A stretch of DNA of 5,618 bases from CAYPPS01 sp964412685 (GTDB lineage Bacteria > Patescibacteriota > Microgenomatia > PFEM01 > CAYPPS01): NCBI GenBank assembly GCA_964412685.1, contig CAYPPS010000031.1, positions 1 through 5,618 of the forward strand, in the 5' to 3' direction. The position numbers and the translations under genes were made by a program. Numbering within the stretch: position 1 is the stretch's first letter; every line of letters begins with the position of its first letter. The notes under the pieces are model-generated. The model did not search any database. It saw only the letters and a list, made by a program, of their open reading frames with translations, and was not told the origin of the DNA. Positions 1 to 5,567 of this stretch are shown here, piece by piece.

Positions 1-98
1 AGAAGATATGGGTTAAAAACAAAAAAATAACAGGCATAGAATATCAACCCGTTATCGAAATCTTGAATCAAGTTAACTTGGGTATATTAAGTTCCAAC
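1..98. other. flank with no assignable gene
   Basis: This AT-rich stretch lies downstream of tRNA-Asn. On the plus strand, one frame is open from base 3 to a TAG at 111-113 (about 36 codons, running 12 nt into the tRNA before the stop). Another plus frame ends in TAA at 28-30. On the minus strand, an ATG at about 36-38 opens a short hydrophobic frame that runs off the window. Any of these could be the edge of a neighbouring gene, but none has a recognisable motif, and open frames this short are expected by chance. No poly-T terminator is visible after the tRNA. Confidence 0.3.
62..80. repeat. overlapping inverted repeats downstream of tRNA-Asn
   Basis: Two inverted repeats share one arm. Bases 62-72 read CTTGA-A-TCAAG, and bases 69-80 form a perfect 12-bp palindrome, CAAGTTAACTTG. 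In RNA the central CAAG/CTTG segments could pair with either neighbour, giving mutually exclusive short stems. No T-run follows on either strand, so this is not an ordinary intrinsic terminator. It could be a tRNA 3'-processing or decay structure, a protein-binding site, or chance. Confidence 0.4.
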
Positions 99-174
99 TG
101 GCTCCCCCGGTAGGACTCGAACCTACAACCTAGCGATTAACAGTCGCGCGCTCTACCAATTGAGCTACAGGGGA
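99..174 (-). tRNA. tRNA-Asn (anticodon GUU)
   Basis: This is a complete 76-nt cloverleaf read on the minus strand. The acceptor is TCCCCTG paired with CGGGGGA (one G-U pair). The D arm is GCTC/GAGC, the anticodon loop CTGTTAA gives GUU, the variable loop is 5 nt, and the T arm is GTAGG-TTCGAGT-CCTAC. The discriminator is G and the CCA end is encoded (99-101). The outermost anticodon-stem pair (positions 27-43) is a C-U mismatch, while the other four pairs are intact. It lies 89 nt after the rpoD stop on the same strand and may be read from its own promoter near 252-257 or by read-through from dnaG-rpoD. Confidence 0.97.
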
Positions 175-236
175 TTAATAAAAAATCTTTCGTTTTTAAA
201 GAACTGGTTCTATTATGCTTCGGCGCCTATGCTTTC

Positions 237-261
237 CTAGATAATGACTACATTATACTAG
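237..261 (-). promoter_or_regulatory. candidate -10 box inside a hairpin, upstream of tRNA-Asn
   Basis: On the minus strand a perfect TATAAT (257 down to 252) lies directly after the rpoD stop codon and about 78 nt before the mature tRNA-Asn 5' end. A start near 245 would leave a leader of about 70 nt for RNase P to remove. The -35 position (about 275-280, ACGACT) is poor and lies inside rpoD. The box sits in an inverted repeat with arms CTAG-ATAATG and CATTAT-(A)-CTAG around a 4-nt loop: 10 pairs with one bulged A. No T-run follows, so a regulated promoter or mRNA 3'-end stem is more likely than an intrinsic terminator. Confidence 0.35.
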
Positions 262-263
262 AT

Positions 264-1439
264 TCAGTCCAGGTAGTCGTGGAGTTTCTTCCTTCTTGAG
301 GGGTGCTTCAATTTTCTGAGGGCTTTAGCCTCTATTTGCCTAATTCTTTCCCGCGTCACTTCAAATTCTCTCCCAACCTCTTCCAAAGTCATTGGTCTGA
401 ATCCGTCAAGGCCAAATCTCATTTTGAGAACCTTGGCTTCTCTTTCGGAAAGACTCTCTAAGACTTCGTCAACGTTTTCTTTGAGAAGCTGCTTTGAGGC
501 AATGTCATAAGGTGCCGGTTGGTCTGAAGCAATAAAGTCACCCAGCAGAGAATCCTCTTCATCGCCAACGGGTTTTTCTAAAGAAGTGGTTTCTTGGGCA
601 ATCTTGAAAATTTCCAGAACTCTTTCCGGAGTTAATTCTAATTCTTTGCCTAATTCTTCCGGGGTCGGTTCCCTGCCCATTTCCTGCATTAATCTTCTCT
701 GGGTTCTAATCAGTTTGTTAATTGTTTCCACCATGTGGACCGGAATTCTGATTGTTCTCGCTTGATCAGCAATCGCCCGGGTAATTGCCTGTCTGATCCA
801 CCAAGTAGCGTAAGTTGAGAATTTGAAACCTCGGCGCCAGTCATATTTCTCTACCGCTCGCATCAAACCTTGATTGCCTTCTTGGATCAGATCCAAAAAG
901 CTCATTCCCCGGCCAATATATTTCTTGGCAATGGAAACCACTAATCTAAGATTTGACTCAATCAATTTCTTCCTCGCTCGTCGATCTGCCTTTTCAATCC
1001 TTTGAGCCAAATCAACCTCTTCAACGGCGGTCAATAATCTGATCCGGCCGATCTCCCGAAGATACATTCTCACCGGGTCAGTGAGGCTTTTGTCTCCTAA
1101 AGTCGCTAGAACTTCCAGTTCTTTGCTTAACTCACTAGTTGCTTTTTCATCCTCGGAAAGTTCTTCCTCGGTAACGGTTTCAAAGACATCGATCTTCTTG
1201 CTGATCAATTGGGCATAGAATTGATCCAATTCTTCAATTTTATTCTCCGCATCTGGAAAGACCTTGAGAATCTCTTCTTGGGTCAAAAAGCCTTGCTTGT
1301 TGCCCTTCTTGAATATCGCCTTAATTGCTTTTAGTCTTTCGACTTCCGTTATTGTTCCAGAAGACGAAACGCTTCGACCTTTAGAAGTTGAAGAGGGCGT
1401 CATTTTGATGGTGGTTTCTTTTTTAGGTTTGGTTGCCAT
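264..1439 (-). CDS. rpoD: RNA polymerase primary sigma factor (sigma-70/SigA)
   Basis: This is the housekeeping sigma factor, which directs core RNA polymerase to -10/-35 promoters. The 391 residues are in SigA-like order. A Lys/Ser/Thr-rich tail (1-31) is followed by a region 1.1-like segment (about 32-86) and an acidic linker (about 88-108). Region 1.2 is at 121-131 (DPVRMYLREIG) and region 2 at about 158-225. Region 3 begins with RTIRIPVHM (228-236), and region 4.2 is the helix-turn-helix at 350-378. The promoter-reading residues look canonical: W213/W214 for melting, Q217 and T220 for the -10, and R363, E364 and R367 for the -35. There is no large insert between regions 1.2 and 2, as in Firmicutes-type SigA. 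The ATG lies 4 nt after the dnaG stop, with an AGGTAG ribosome site inside the dnaG end, so translation is probably coupled. The stop is TGA. Confidence 0.98.
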   Translation of the reverse strand: MATKPKKETTIKMTPSSTSKGRSVSSSGTITEVERLKAIKAIFKKGNKQGFLTQEEILKVFPDAENKIEELDQFYAQLISKKIDVFETVTEEELSEDEKATSELSKELEVLATLGDKSLTDPVRMYLREIGRIRLLTAVEEVDLAQRIEKADRRARKKLIESNLRLVVSIAKKYIGRGMSFLDLIQEGNQGLMRAVEKYDWRRGFKFSTYATWWIRQAITRAIADQARTIRIPVHMVETINKLIRTQRRLMQEMGREPTPEELGKELELTPERVLEIFKIAQETTSLEKPVGDEEDSLLGDFIASDQPAPYDIASKQLLKENVDEVLESLSEREAKVLKMRFGLDGFRPMTLEEVGREFEVTRERIRQIEAKALRKLKHPSRRKKLHDYLD

Positions 1440-1443
1440 GTAT

Positions 1444-4392
1444 CTATTCTACCTGTTGTTGGGAGAGACTAGCAAATTCTTTGACTAATTTTTCTAGCTT
1501 CTGCTTCTCCGTTTTGGTTTTATCTTTCTTAGCCTCCAGTTGATCAATCGCATGGCCTATCGTATCAAGTTTCTCCCGTAAGTCAACTCGAACGAGTTCT
1601 GAAAAGGCTTTTTCAAATTGTTTCTCCGCCTTTTCTTCATCTTCGAAAAGATCTCCTAGATTGATTAAGTAAAGCTGATTAAAGGTTTCCAACAGCTCCG
1701 CCGGTAGCTTTTTCGCTAACTTGGTTGAAGAGAATTTCTTTACTTTTTTTAAGTACTTAACCAGGATATCTAAAATCCGCTTGAGAGAAGCGGTTTTGAC
1801 GAGTGACTTTAATTTTCTTTTTTTCAGCCAGTCATATTGTTGAGCCTGCAAAGCTAAAGCCAGCAAGTATTCTTCCAACAATTGTCTTCTGAGTTTTTCC
1901 ACTTCTACTGGAGGAGTTTCTTTCTTTTCAAGCAAATCAGTATCTCCTCCCGGTTTAACTTTCTCTATTTCCTCAACGATTGACTCTGCTTCCACTCCTA
2001 GCTTTTGAGCAAGAAGGCTGACGTAGTGGCTAAAAACAATCTGGTTGTTTATTTTGGCTAAAACCGGCGCTATCTCTTGGCCAATCTTTCTTTTTCCTGC
2101 CGCCCCTTGGTCACCGAAACGATTGAAAGCCGAATCGATCAAGAAATCGTAAACCCCAACCGCTCGCTTGACCATTTGTTGCCATTTCTTGGCGGATTGA
2201 CTGGCAATTTCATCCGGGTCTTTACCTCCCTTTATTTCAATCGCTTCGATTTCCACTTCTTGAGCGTCAGCTAATTCAATTCCTCTCCGAGCCGCTCGAT
2301 CCCCCGCCAGATCTTGATCCAAAGCGAAAATAAATTTATTGGTAAATCTTTTTAATAGTCTGATCTGGCTTTCCGCCAAGGCCGTTCCTCCGGAAGCAAC
2401 CACGTTTTTAACTTCTGCTTGGTGAGAAGAAAGAACGTCCATTTGGCCTTCAACTAAAACCGCTGTTTCTTTTTGTCTAATTTCCTCTTTAGCTTGAAAA
2501 AGACCATAAAGGAGATTTGATTTATGAAAAACGAGCGTTTCCGGAGTGTTCACATATTTAGCGTGATCTTCTGTTCCTGGCAAGACCCGACCGGAAAAAC
2601 CAGTAATGTTACCTCGATGATCAAAAAAAGGAAACATGACTCGGTTGCGAAAACGGTCAAAAAACCCTCTTGAGCCTTGAGAAATTAAACCGGCTTTTTC
2701 TAAGTCTTCCGGCTTATATTTTTTCTTGCCCACCAAAAACTGTTGTAAAGATTGGAAAGAATCTGGGGCAAAACCGACCTTGAACTCCACCATCGTTTCT
2801 TTTTTCAGTCCTCGAGAAAGGAGGTAGTTTAGAGCCGTTTTACCAACGGGATGATTAAGAAGGAGAAAATGAAAGAACTCACTGGCTAAATGGTTGATTT
2901 CATAGAGTTCTTGCTTCTTTTTTTCATCATCGCCGAGACGGAAGTTTTTCAACTTCACTCCCGCTCTTTTGGCCAGTTCCTGCAGGGCTTCAACAAAATC
3001 CATGTTCTCCATTCGCATCAGAAAAGCGAAATGATCCCCTCCAGCACCACAATTAGCTACCAGAAAATTCTGGGCAATATAAGAATGATCCTTTTGTAAA
3101 GTCAAATTATAAACCTTCCCCTTATACAAAAACTTTTTTATTTGACTGATAGGTAAAACCCAGTATTCAATTCCACTTCCATCGATATAAACCCTCCTAT
3201 ATCTGGACTGCCCCGTCTCAAGCCAATTTATCGTAAACGCTCGTTGATGCTTAACCCCTTTCTTGTCCGTTTTACCCGAAGACGAATATTCTGTAGGGAA
3301 AAACCCTAGTCTTAGGAGAATATCGCGTAATTGATCAATTAAAACAGGAGAAATCGTGGTAACAGAAAGCTGTTTATTGATCGATTTGCTACCAAAAAAA
3401 GATGTCCCATCACCTTTATGAATCGCTTTAAGCAAGATACTCTGTTTATTCAAGGAAAGATGTCGAAAAACAAATGGAATATGTTTATTGACCGCTCCTT
3501 TGCCACACAAATTGGTAAATACTTCCCCCAAAAGCGAATGGCAACAAGTTACTTCAATTCCTGTTCTAGTCCCTTGCCGGTAATGAATACCGGAGTCCAA
3601 ATTAAAAACTCGCTTTAACAGTCGCTGTATCTCTTTGGCAAAAACCTTTTCGTGAGATCCCAAACTAAACCTTATATAAGCACGATGACTACTTCCTTCC
3701 GCTATCCAATAACCCAATAATTTTAAAACGTGTCTGTCCACGGGAATTGAATGAGGAATATCCCGCGGTTTTTTGCCTCGATTTGGTATTTTGCCAAAAA
3801 ACGGTGTCAGGCTTACTTCTTTTAGGTCTTCAACTTTACGATCAATTGGATAAAGCAGACAATCTCCCTTTTCCAATTTACCAGCGCTAATTTTTTTGAT
3901 CGGGAAATACTTTTCCAATTTTTCCTGTAATCTCAAAGTTGCTAATTTTTCGTACCGTCCAAAACGACGCGAAAGGACCTTGTAGGAACGCGTACTTGGT
4001 GGACCAGAAACAACAAAAACTTTGTGATCCTCTGTTAATTCAACACAAGTGCTTAATTTGCGCAGCTTAATTTTTACCAACGTTCCCCGATAATCGCGCT
4101 TATGCTTAAATGCCACCGTTTGATCATTGTTCCGTCCCGTAACTACCTGATCAAACCGGGCAATTCTTTCAATTGGTTGCAACCCTCTTGGAGTTTTTAC
4201 TCTTGTACCATCGGGGAAACACCCGAAACATTTAAAAATTTGTCTTTCCGGAGAAACAACAAAAGAAGGCGTTTTTTCTTTGTGGAAAGGACAATTAGCT
4301 TTGAAATTCCGACCGGCTTTCTTGAGTTCAATGTATTGTCCGATCAATTCCACCAAATCGATTTTTTCTTTGATTTCTTCTCTTTGATCCAT
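1444..4392 (-). CDS. dnaG: DNA primase DnaG, interrupted by an intein
   Basis: DnaG makes the RNA primers for lagging-strand and origin-proximal DNA synthesis and works with the DnaB helicase. The precursor is 982 residues. Removing the intein (58-447) leaves 592, close to the usual length of about 600. In order: the CHC2-type zinc module with ligands C34, H37, C55 and C448 (C448 follows the intein); the catalytic core with FRNRVMFPFFDHRG (581-594) and KYVNTP (612-617); TOPRIM metal-binding residues in VEGQMD (E648) and LDQD (D692, D694); and GGKDPDE (722-728). The charged, helical C-terminal part (about 825-982) is in the place of the DnaB-binding domain and is poorly conserved. The start is fixed by the family N-terminus (EEIKEKIDLVELIGQYI). 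A near-consensus -10 lies 20-25 nt upstream, so the leader is short. AGGTG lies 11 nt upstream of the ATG. The stop is TAG. Confidence 0.98.
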   Translation of the reverse strand: MDQREEIKEKIDLVELIGQYIELKKAGRNFKANCPFHKEKTPSFVVSPERQIFKCFGCFPDGTRVKTPRGLQPIERIARFDQVVTGRNNDQTVAFKHKRDYRGTLVKIKLRKLSTCVELTEDHKVFVVSGPPSTRSYKVLSRRFGRYEKLATLRLQEKLEKYFPIKKISAGKLEKGDCLLYPIDRKVEDLKEVSLTPFFGKIPNRGKKPRDIPHSIPVDRHVLKLLGYWIAEGSSHRAYIRFSLGSHEKVFAKEIQRLLKRVFNLDSGIHYRQGTRTGIEVTCCHSLLGEVFTNLCGKGAVNKHIPFVFRHLSLNKQSILLKAIHKGDGTSFFGSKSINKQLSVTTISPVLIDQLRDILLRLGFFPTEYSSSGKTDKKGVKHQRAFTINWLETGQSRYRRVYIDGSGIEYWVLPISQIKKFLYKGKVYNLTLQKDHSYIAQNFLVANCGAGGDHFAFLMRMENMDFVEALQELAKRAGVKLKNFRLGDDEKKKQELYEINHLASEFFHFLLLNHPVGKTALNYLLSRGLKKETMVEFKVGFAPDSFQSLQQFLVGKKKYKPEDLEKAGLISQGSRGFFDRFRNRVMFPFFDHRGNITGFSGRVLPGTEDHAKYVNTPETLVFHKSNLLYGLFQAKEEIRQKETAVLVEGQMDVLSSHQAEVKNVVASGGTALAESQIRLLKRFTNKFIFALDQDLAGDRAARRGIELADAQEVEIEAIEIKGGKDPDEIASQSAKKWQQMVKRAVGVYDFLIDSAFNRFGDQGAAGKRKIGQEIAPVLAKINNQIVFSHYVSLLAQKLGVEAESIVEEIEKVKPGGDTDLLEKKETPPVEVEKLRRQLLEEYLLALALQAQQYDWLKKRKLKSLVKTASLKRILDILVKYLKKVKKFSSTKLAKKLPAELLETFNQLYLINLGDLFEDEEKAEKQFEKAFSELVRVDLREKLDTIGHAIDQLEAKKDKTKTEKQKLEKLVKEFASLSQQQVE
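1449..1454 (-). promoter_or_regulatory. ribosome binding site for rpoD
   Basis: AGGTAG on the minus strand ends 9 nt before the rpoD ATG (1437-1439). It lies entirely within the last codons and stop region of dnaG. It supports this ATG as the start and suggests that ribosomes finishing dnaG help load rpoD. Confidence 0.6.
3052..4221 (-). other. intein with homing endonuclease, inserted in the DnaG zinc module
   Basis: This is a 390-residue in-frame insertion that removes itself from the precursor by protein splicing. Block A starts at C58 (CFPDGTRVKTPRG). Block B has the TxxH signature at T120-H123 (LTEDH). Block F is VYNLTLQKDHSYIA (427-440), and block G is LVAN with terminal N447, followed by the +1 nucleophile C448. 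Joining G57 to C448 restores the ordinary FKCFG-CGAGGD zinc-module sequence of DnaG, which fixes both borders exactly. The penultimate residue is A446, where most inteins have His. Further cysteines lie at 116, 178, 283, 284 and 296. By eye, the base composition does not differ clearly from the flanks. The borders are seen directly; splicing activity is inferred from the conserved blocks. Confidence 0.97.
3283..3726 (-). other. LAGLIDADG (DOD) homing endonuclease domain of the intein
   Basis: This is the central part of the intein (about residues 223-370). The two dodecapeptide motifs are LLGYWIAEG (225-233) and LLKAIHKGDG (320-329). The acidic residues expected to bind the catalytic metals, E232 and D328, are both present, and the reading frame is unbroken. 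The domain is therefore plausibly active. Enzymes of this family cut intein-free alleles of the same gene at the insertion site, here the DNA encoding FKCFG-CGAGG, and so spread the intein. The outer limits are approximate. Cleavage activity and target are inferred from the family. Confidence 0.9.
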
Positions 4393-4397
4393 AAGCC

Positions 4398-4415
4398 TAA
4401 TTACACCTGTAATTA
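4398..4415. promoter_or_regulatory. perfect palindrome over the dnaG -10/start (candidate operator)
   Basis: This is an 18-bp perfect inverted repeat with 8-bp arms (TAATTACA and TGTAATTA) around a CC centre. One arm overlaps the dnaG -10 box (4412-4417), and the other covers the predicted transcription start and early leader. That is the classic place for a dimeric repressor to block polymerase. The symmetry is seen directly; the operator role is inferred and no regulator is identifiable here. The AGGTG candidate ribosome site also lies inside it (4404-4408), so the same symmetry in RNA could affect translation. Confidence 0.55.
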
Positions 4416-4440
4416 TACACCATTACTGTTATCGGTTACT
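4412..4440 (-). promoter_or_regulatory. dnaG-rpoD promoter
   Basis: A perfect TATAAT on the minus strand (4417 down to 4412) lies 20-25 nt upstream of the dnaG ATG. With a 17-nt spacer, the -35 hexamer is AGTAAC (4440 down to 4435), a poor match to TTGACA. There is no TGn extended -10. Transcription would start near 4405, giving a leader of only about 13 nt and placing AGGTG at or just before the transcript's 5' end. A good -10 with a weak -35 fits a promoter that needs an activator, for which the adjacent tandem repeat is a candidate site. Confidence 0.6.
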
Positions 4441-4462
4441 ATTTCCTGCATATTTCTTGCAT
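4441..4462. repeat. tandem 11-bp direct repeat upstream of the dnaG -35
   Basis: Two adjacent units, ATTTCCTGCAT (4441-4451) and ATTTCTTGCAT (4452-4462), differ at one of 11 positions. The period is about one helical turn, so both units face the same side of the DNA. The pair abuts the -35 position of the dnaG promoter, at about -36 to -57 from the predicted start. This spacing suits an activator that binds direct repeats. The repeat is seen directly; the function is inferred. Confidence 0.5.
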
Positions 4463-4478
4463 TATTCCGACACGATTT

Positions 4479-5459
4479 TCATTCAACGGTTTTTTCGACT
4501 CTGTCGTCGCCAGTCGGATTGTTATATTCAATCACGTCATTGGCGATCCATTTTGGTTTAAATTCCTTGGTGATCGAAGTGGCAATCTGCGTTTGAGTTT
4601 TGGTTTGCAAATCATAAACAACCAGGTTTACCTTTGCCCCGCTTTGTCCATATTCTTGAGCTGTAGAAGCGTCAAACATAGCCGAATAGTCGCTGTAAAC
4701 AATCTTTCCGTTATTGCCATTTAGATCATAATCATCGCTAAAACCAAGCTTTGAAACGTCATACTTATCTATCTCCCAGGAATTAGTGTTAATTCTATAA
4801 AATGTTTGAGGATAGGCAGTAAGAAATAAATCTCCCCAAAACTGCTTGCTATTGTCAGACCATTTCAATAACCCCACTTGCAAATCTTGGTTATCATCAA
4901 GGCTCAGATTGTTAAAAGCATAAGCGTGCACCACCTGGCTGTTTTGATCGATCATAGTTAATTTCTCATTCTGAACGGCAATATATTTTTCGTTCGGGGC
5001 AACTCGAAAATCAATTCCTTTACCGGAATACATCTTTGTGCCTTTTTTCTGAGAGTCATATTTCCAAAGTTCGTCAGACCAATCTCCGTCGGCACTACTG
5101 TCATCCCCCATCCTTCTAATGATGTATAAACTGCCCTGGTGATACTCACTATTGTGATAGTGCTGCGAATAAACGTTCGGCAAAGTAATAAAAAGTTCTT
5201 CCTGGTCATTGTCTAGGTTTTTTAAATAAACATCGGTTTTACTATTATCCTGCGGATTCTCTTTTAAAATAACTTGGTAATTGTTATCTGGGGCCTGGAC
5301 TGTTGGTTCAGCTTTTTGATGGGATGAATCATCTGAGCTTGATTGTTCTGGCTTCAAGTTTTCGGTCTGATTCCGTGACGAAATGACCCAGCCTCCAGCA
5401 ATTAAGGTGGTTGCAATTACAGAAACAATAATAATCCAAACAATTTTTGAGTGGGCCAT
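4479..5459 (-). CDS. membrane-anchored, beta-propeller-like protein of unknown function
   Basis: I do not recognise this 326-residue protein as a named family. Residues 6-27 form one hydrophobic helix after a short N-terminus. Next come a Ser/Asp/Gln-rich linker (about 28-60) and a soluble domain rich in Tyr, Trp, Asn and Asp. Blade-like segments such as ELWKYDSQKKG (130-140), FRVAPNEKYIAV (151-162), LLKWSDNSKQFWG (197-209) and LVVYDLQTKTQTQI (279-292) resemble TolB/WD40-type propeller strands. The likely topology is an N-terminal anchor with the domain outside the membrane. There is no lipobox cysteine. The ATG lies 7 nt after the tRNA-Ser CCA end and has no Shine-Dalgarno site. The hydrophobic helix begins at once, so a later start is unlikely. 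It may be co-transcribed with the tRNAs and translated from a processed end. The stop is TGA, 86 nt before dnaG. It could be a sensor, a binding protein or a cell-envelope scaffold. Confidence 0.85.
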   Translation of the reverse strand: MAHSKIVWIIIVSVIATTLIAGGWVISSRNQTENLKPEQSSSDDSSHQKAEPTVQAPDNNYQVILKENPQDNSKTDVYLKNLDNDQEELFITLPNVYSQHYHNSEYHQGSLYIIRRMGDDSSADGDWSDELWKYDSQKKGTKMYSGKGIDFRVAPNEKYIAVQNEKLTMIDQNSQVVHAYAFNNLSLDDNQDLQVGLLKWSDNSKQFWGDLFLTAYPQTFYRINTNSWEIDKYDVSKLGFSDDYDLNGNNGKIVYSDYSAMFDASTAQEYGQSGAKVNLVVYDLQTKTQTQIATSITKEFKPKWIANDVIEYNNPTGDDRVEKTVE

Positions 5460-5466
5460 TTTTAAC

Positions 5467-5556
5467 TGGCGGAGAGGGCGGGATTCGAACCCGCGATGAC
5501 CTTACGGCCACACACGCTTTCCAGGCGTGCTCGTTAAACCACTCCGACACCTCTCC
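5467..5556 (-). tRNA. tRNA-Ser (anticodon GGA)
   Basis: This is a complete 90-nt class II tRNA. The acceptor is GGAGAGG/CCTCTCC, and the anticodon stem CACGC/GCGTG closes the loop CTGGAAA (anticodon GGA, reading UCC/UCU). A long variable arm, TGGCC-GTAA-GGTCA, is typical of serine tRNAs. The T arm is GCGGG-TTCGAAT-CCCGC, the discriminator is G and the CCA is encoded (5467-5469). It lies 11 nt after tRNA-Arg and 7 nt before the next protein gene, consistent with one primary transcript cut by RNase P and a 3' nuclease. Confidence 0.97.
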
Positions 5557-5567
5557 TAAAAACTCGG

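Noticed and set aside
1..113. Plus-strand open frame ending in TAG at 111-113, as the tail of a gene
   Set aside because: It has only 36 codons, no motif, and would overlap the certain tRNA-Asn. It is mentioned in the flank entry but not called.
179..211. Possible terminator between rpoD and tRNA-Asn
   Set aside because: The stems are an all-A/T pairing (TAAAAA with TTTTTA, 179-198) and a 5-bp AGAAC/GTTCT stem with a 2-nt centre (200-211). Neither has the GC-rich stem plus T-run of an intrinsic terminator.
214..234. Direct repeat TATGCTT (214-220 and 228-234) around a GGCGCC palindrome
   Set aside because: It is too short, with no promoter relation or repeat context. It is probably chance.
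1264..1488. 74-codon plus-strand open frame with a hydrophobic stretch
   Set aside because: It is antisense to the rpoD start and dnaG end, which are certain by homology. The hydrophobicity is the mirror of Lys-rich codons on the other strand.
1444..4392. Frameshift or gene fusion as the cause of the overlong primase
   Set aside because: The extra 390 residues have exact intein borders (Cys1, Asn/Cys+1) and the remainder joins into a normal DnaG, so an intein explains it fully.
4102..4596. 164-codon plus-strand open frame
   Set aside because: It is antisense to the dnaG start, the promoter spacer and the end of the upstream gene. It has no family motifs and would conflict with three well-supported features.
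4958..5209. 83-codon minus-strand open frame within the membrane protein gene
   Set aside because: It lies wholly inside the longer frame, has no ribosome site or motif, and shows a composition typical of an out-of-frame reading.
5329..5550. 73-codon minus-strand open frame
   Set aside because: Its first third is tRNA-Ser read as protein (it contains the familiar false motif SSRVRIPPSPP), and the rest overlaps the membrane protein gene in another frame.
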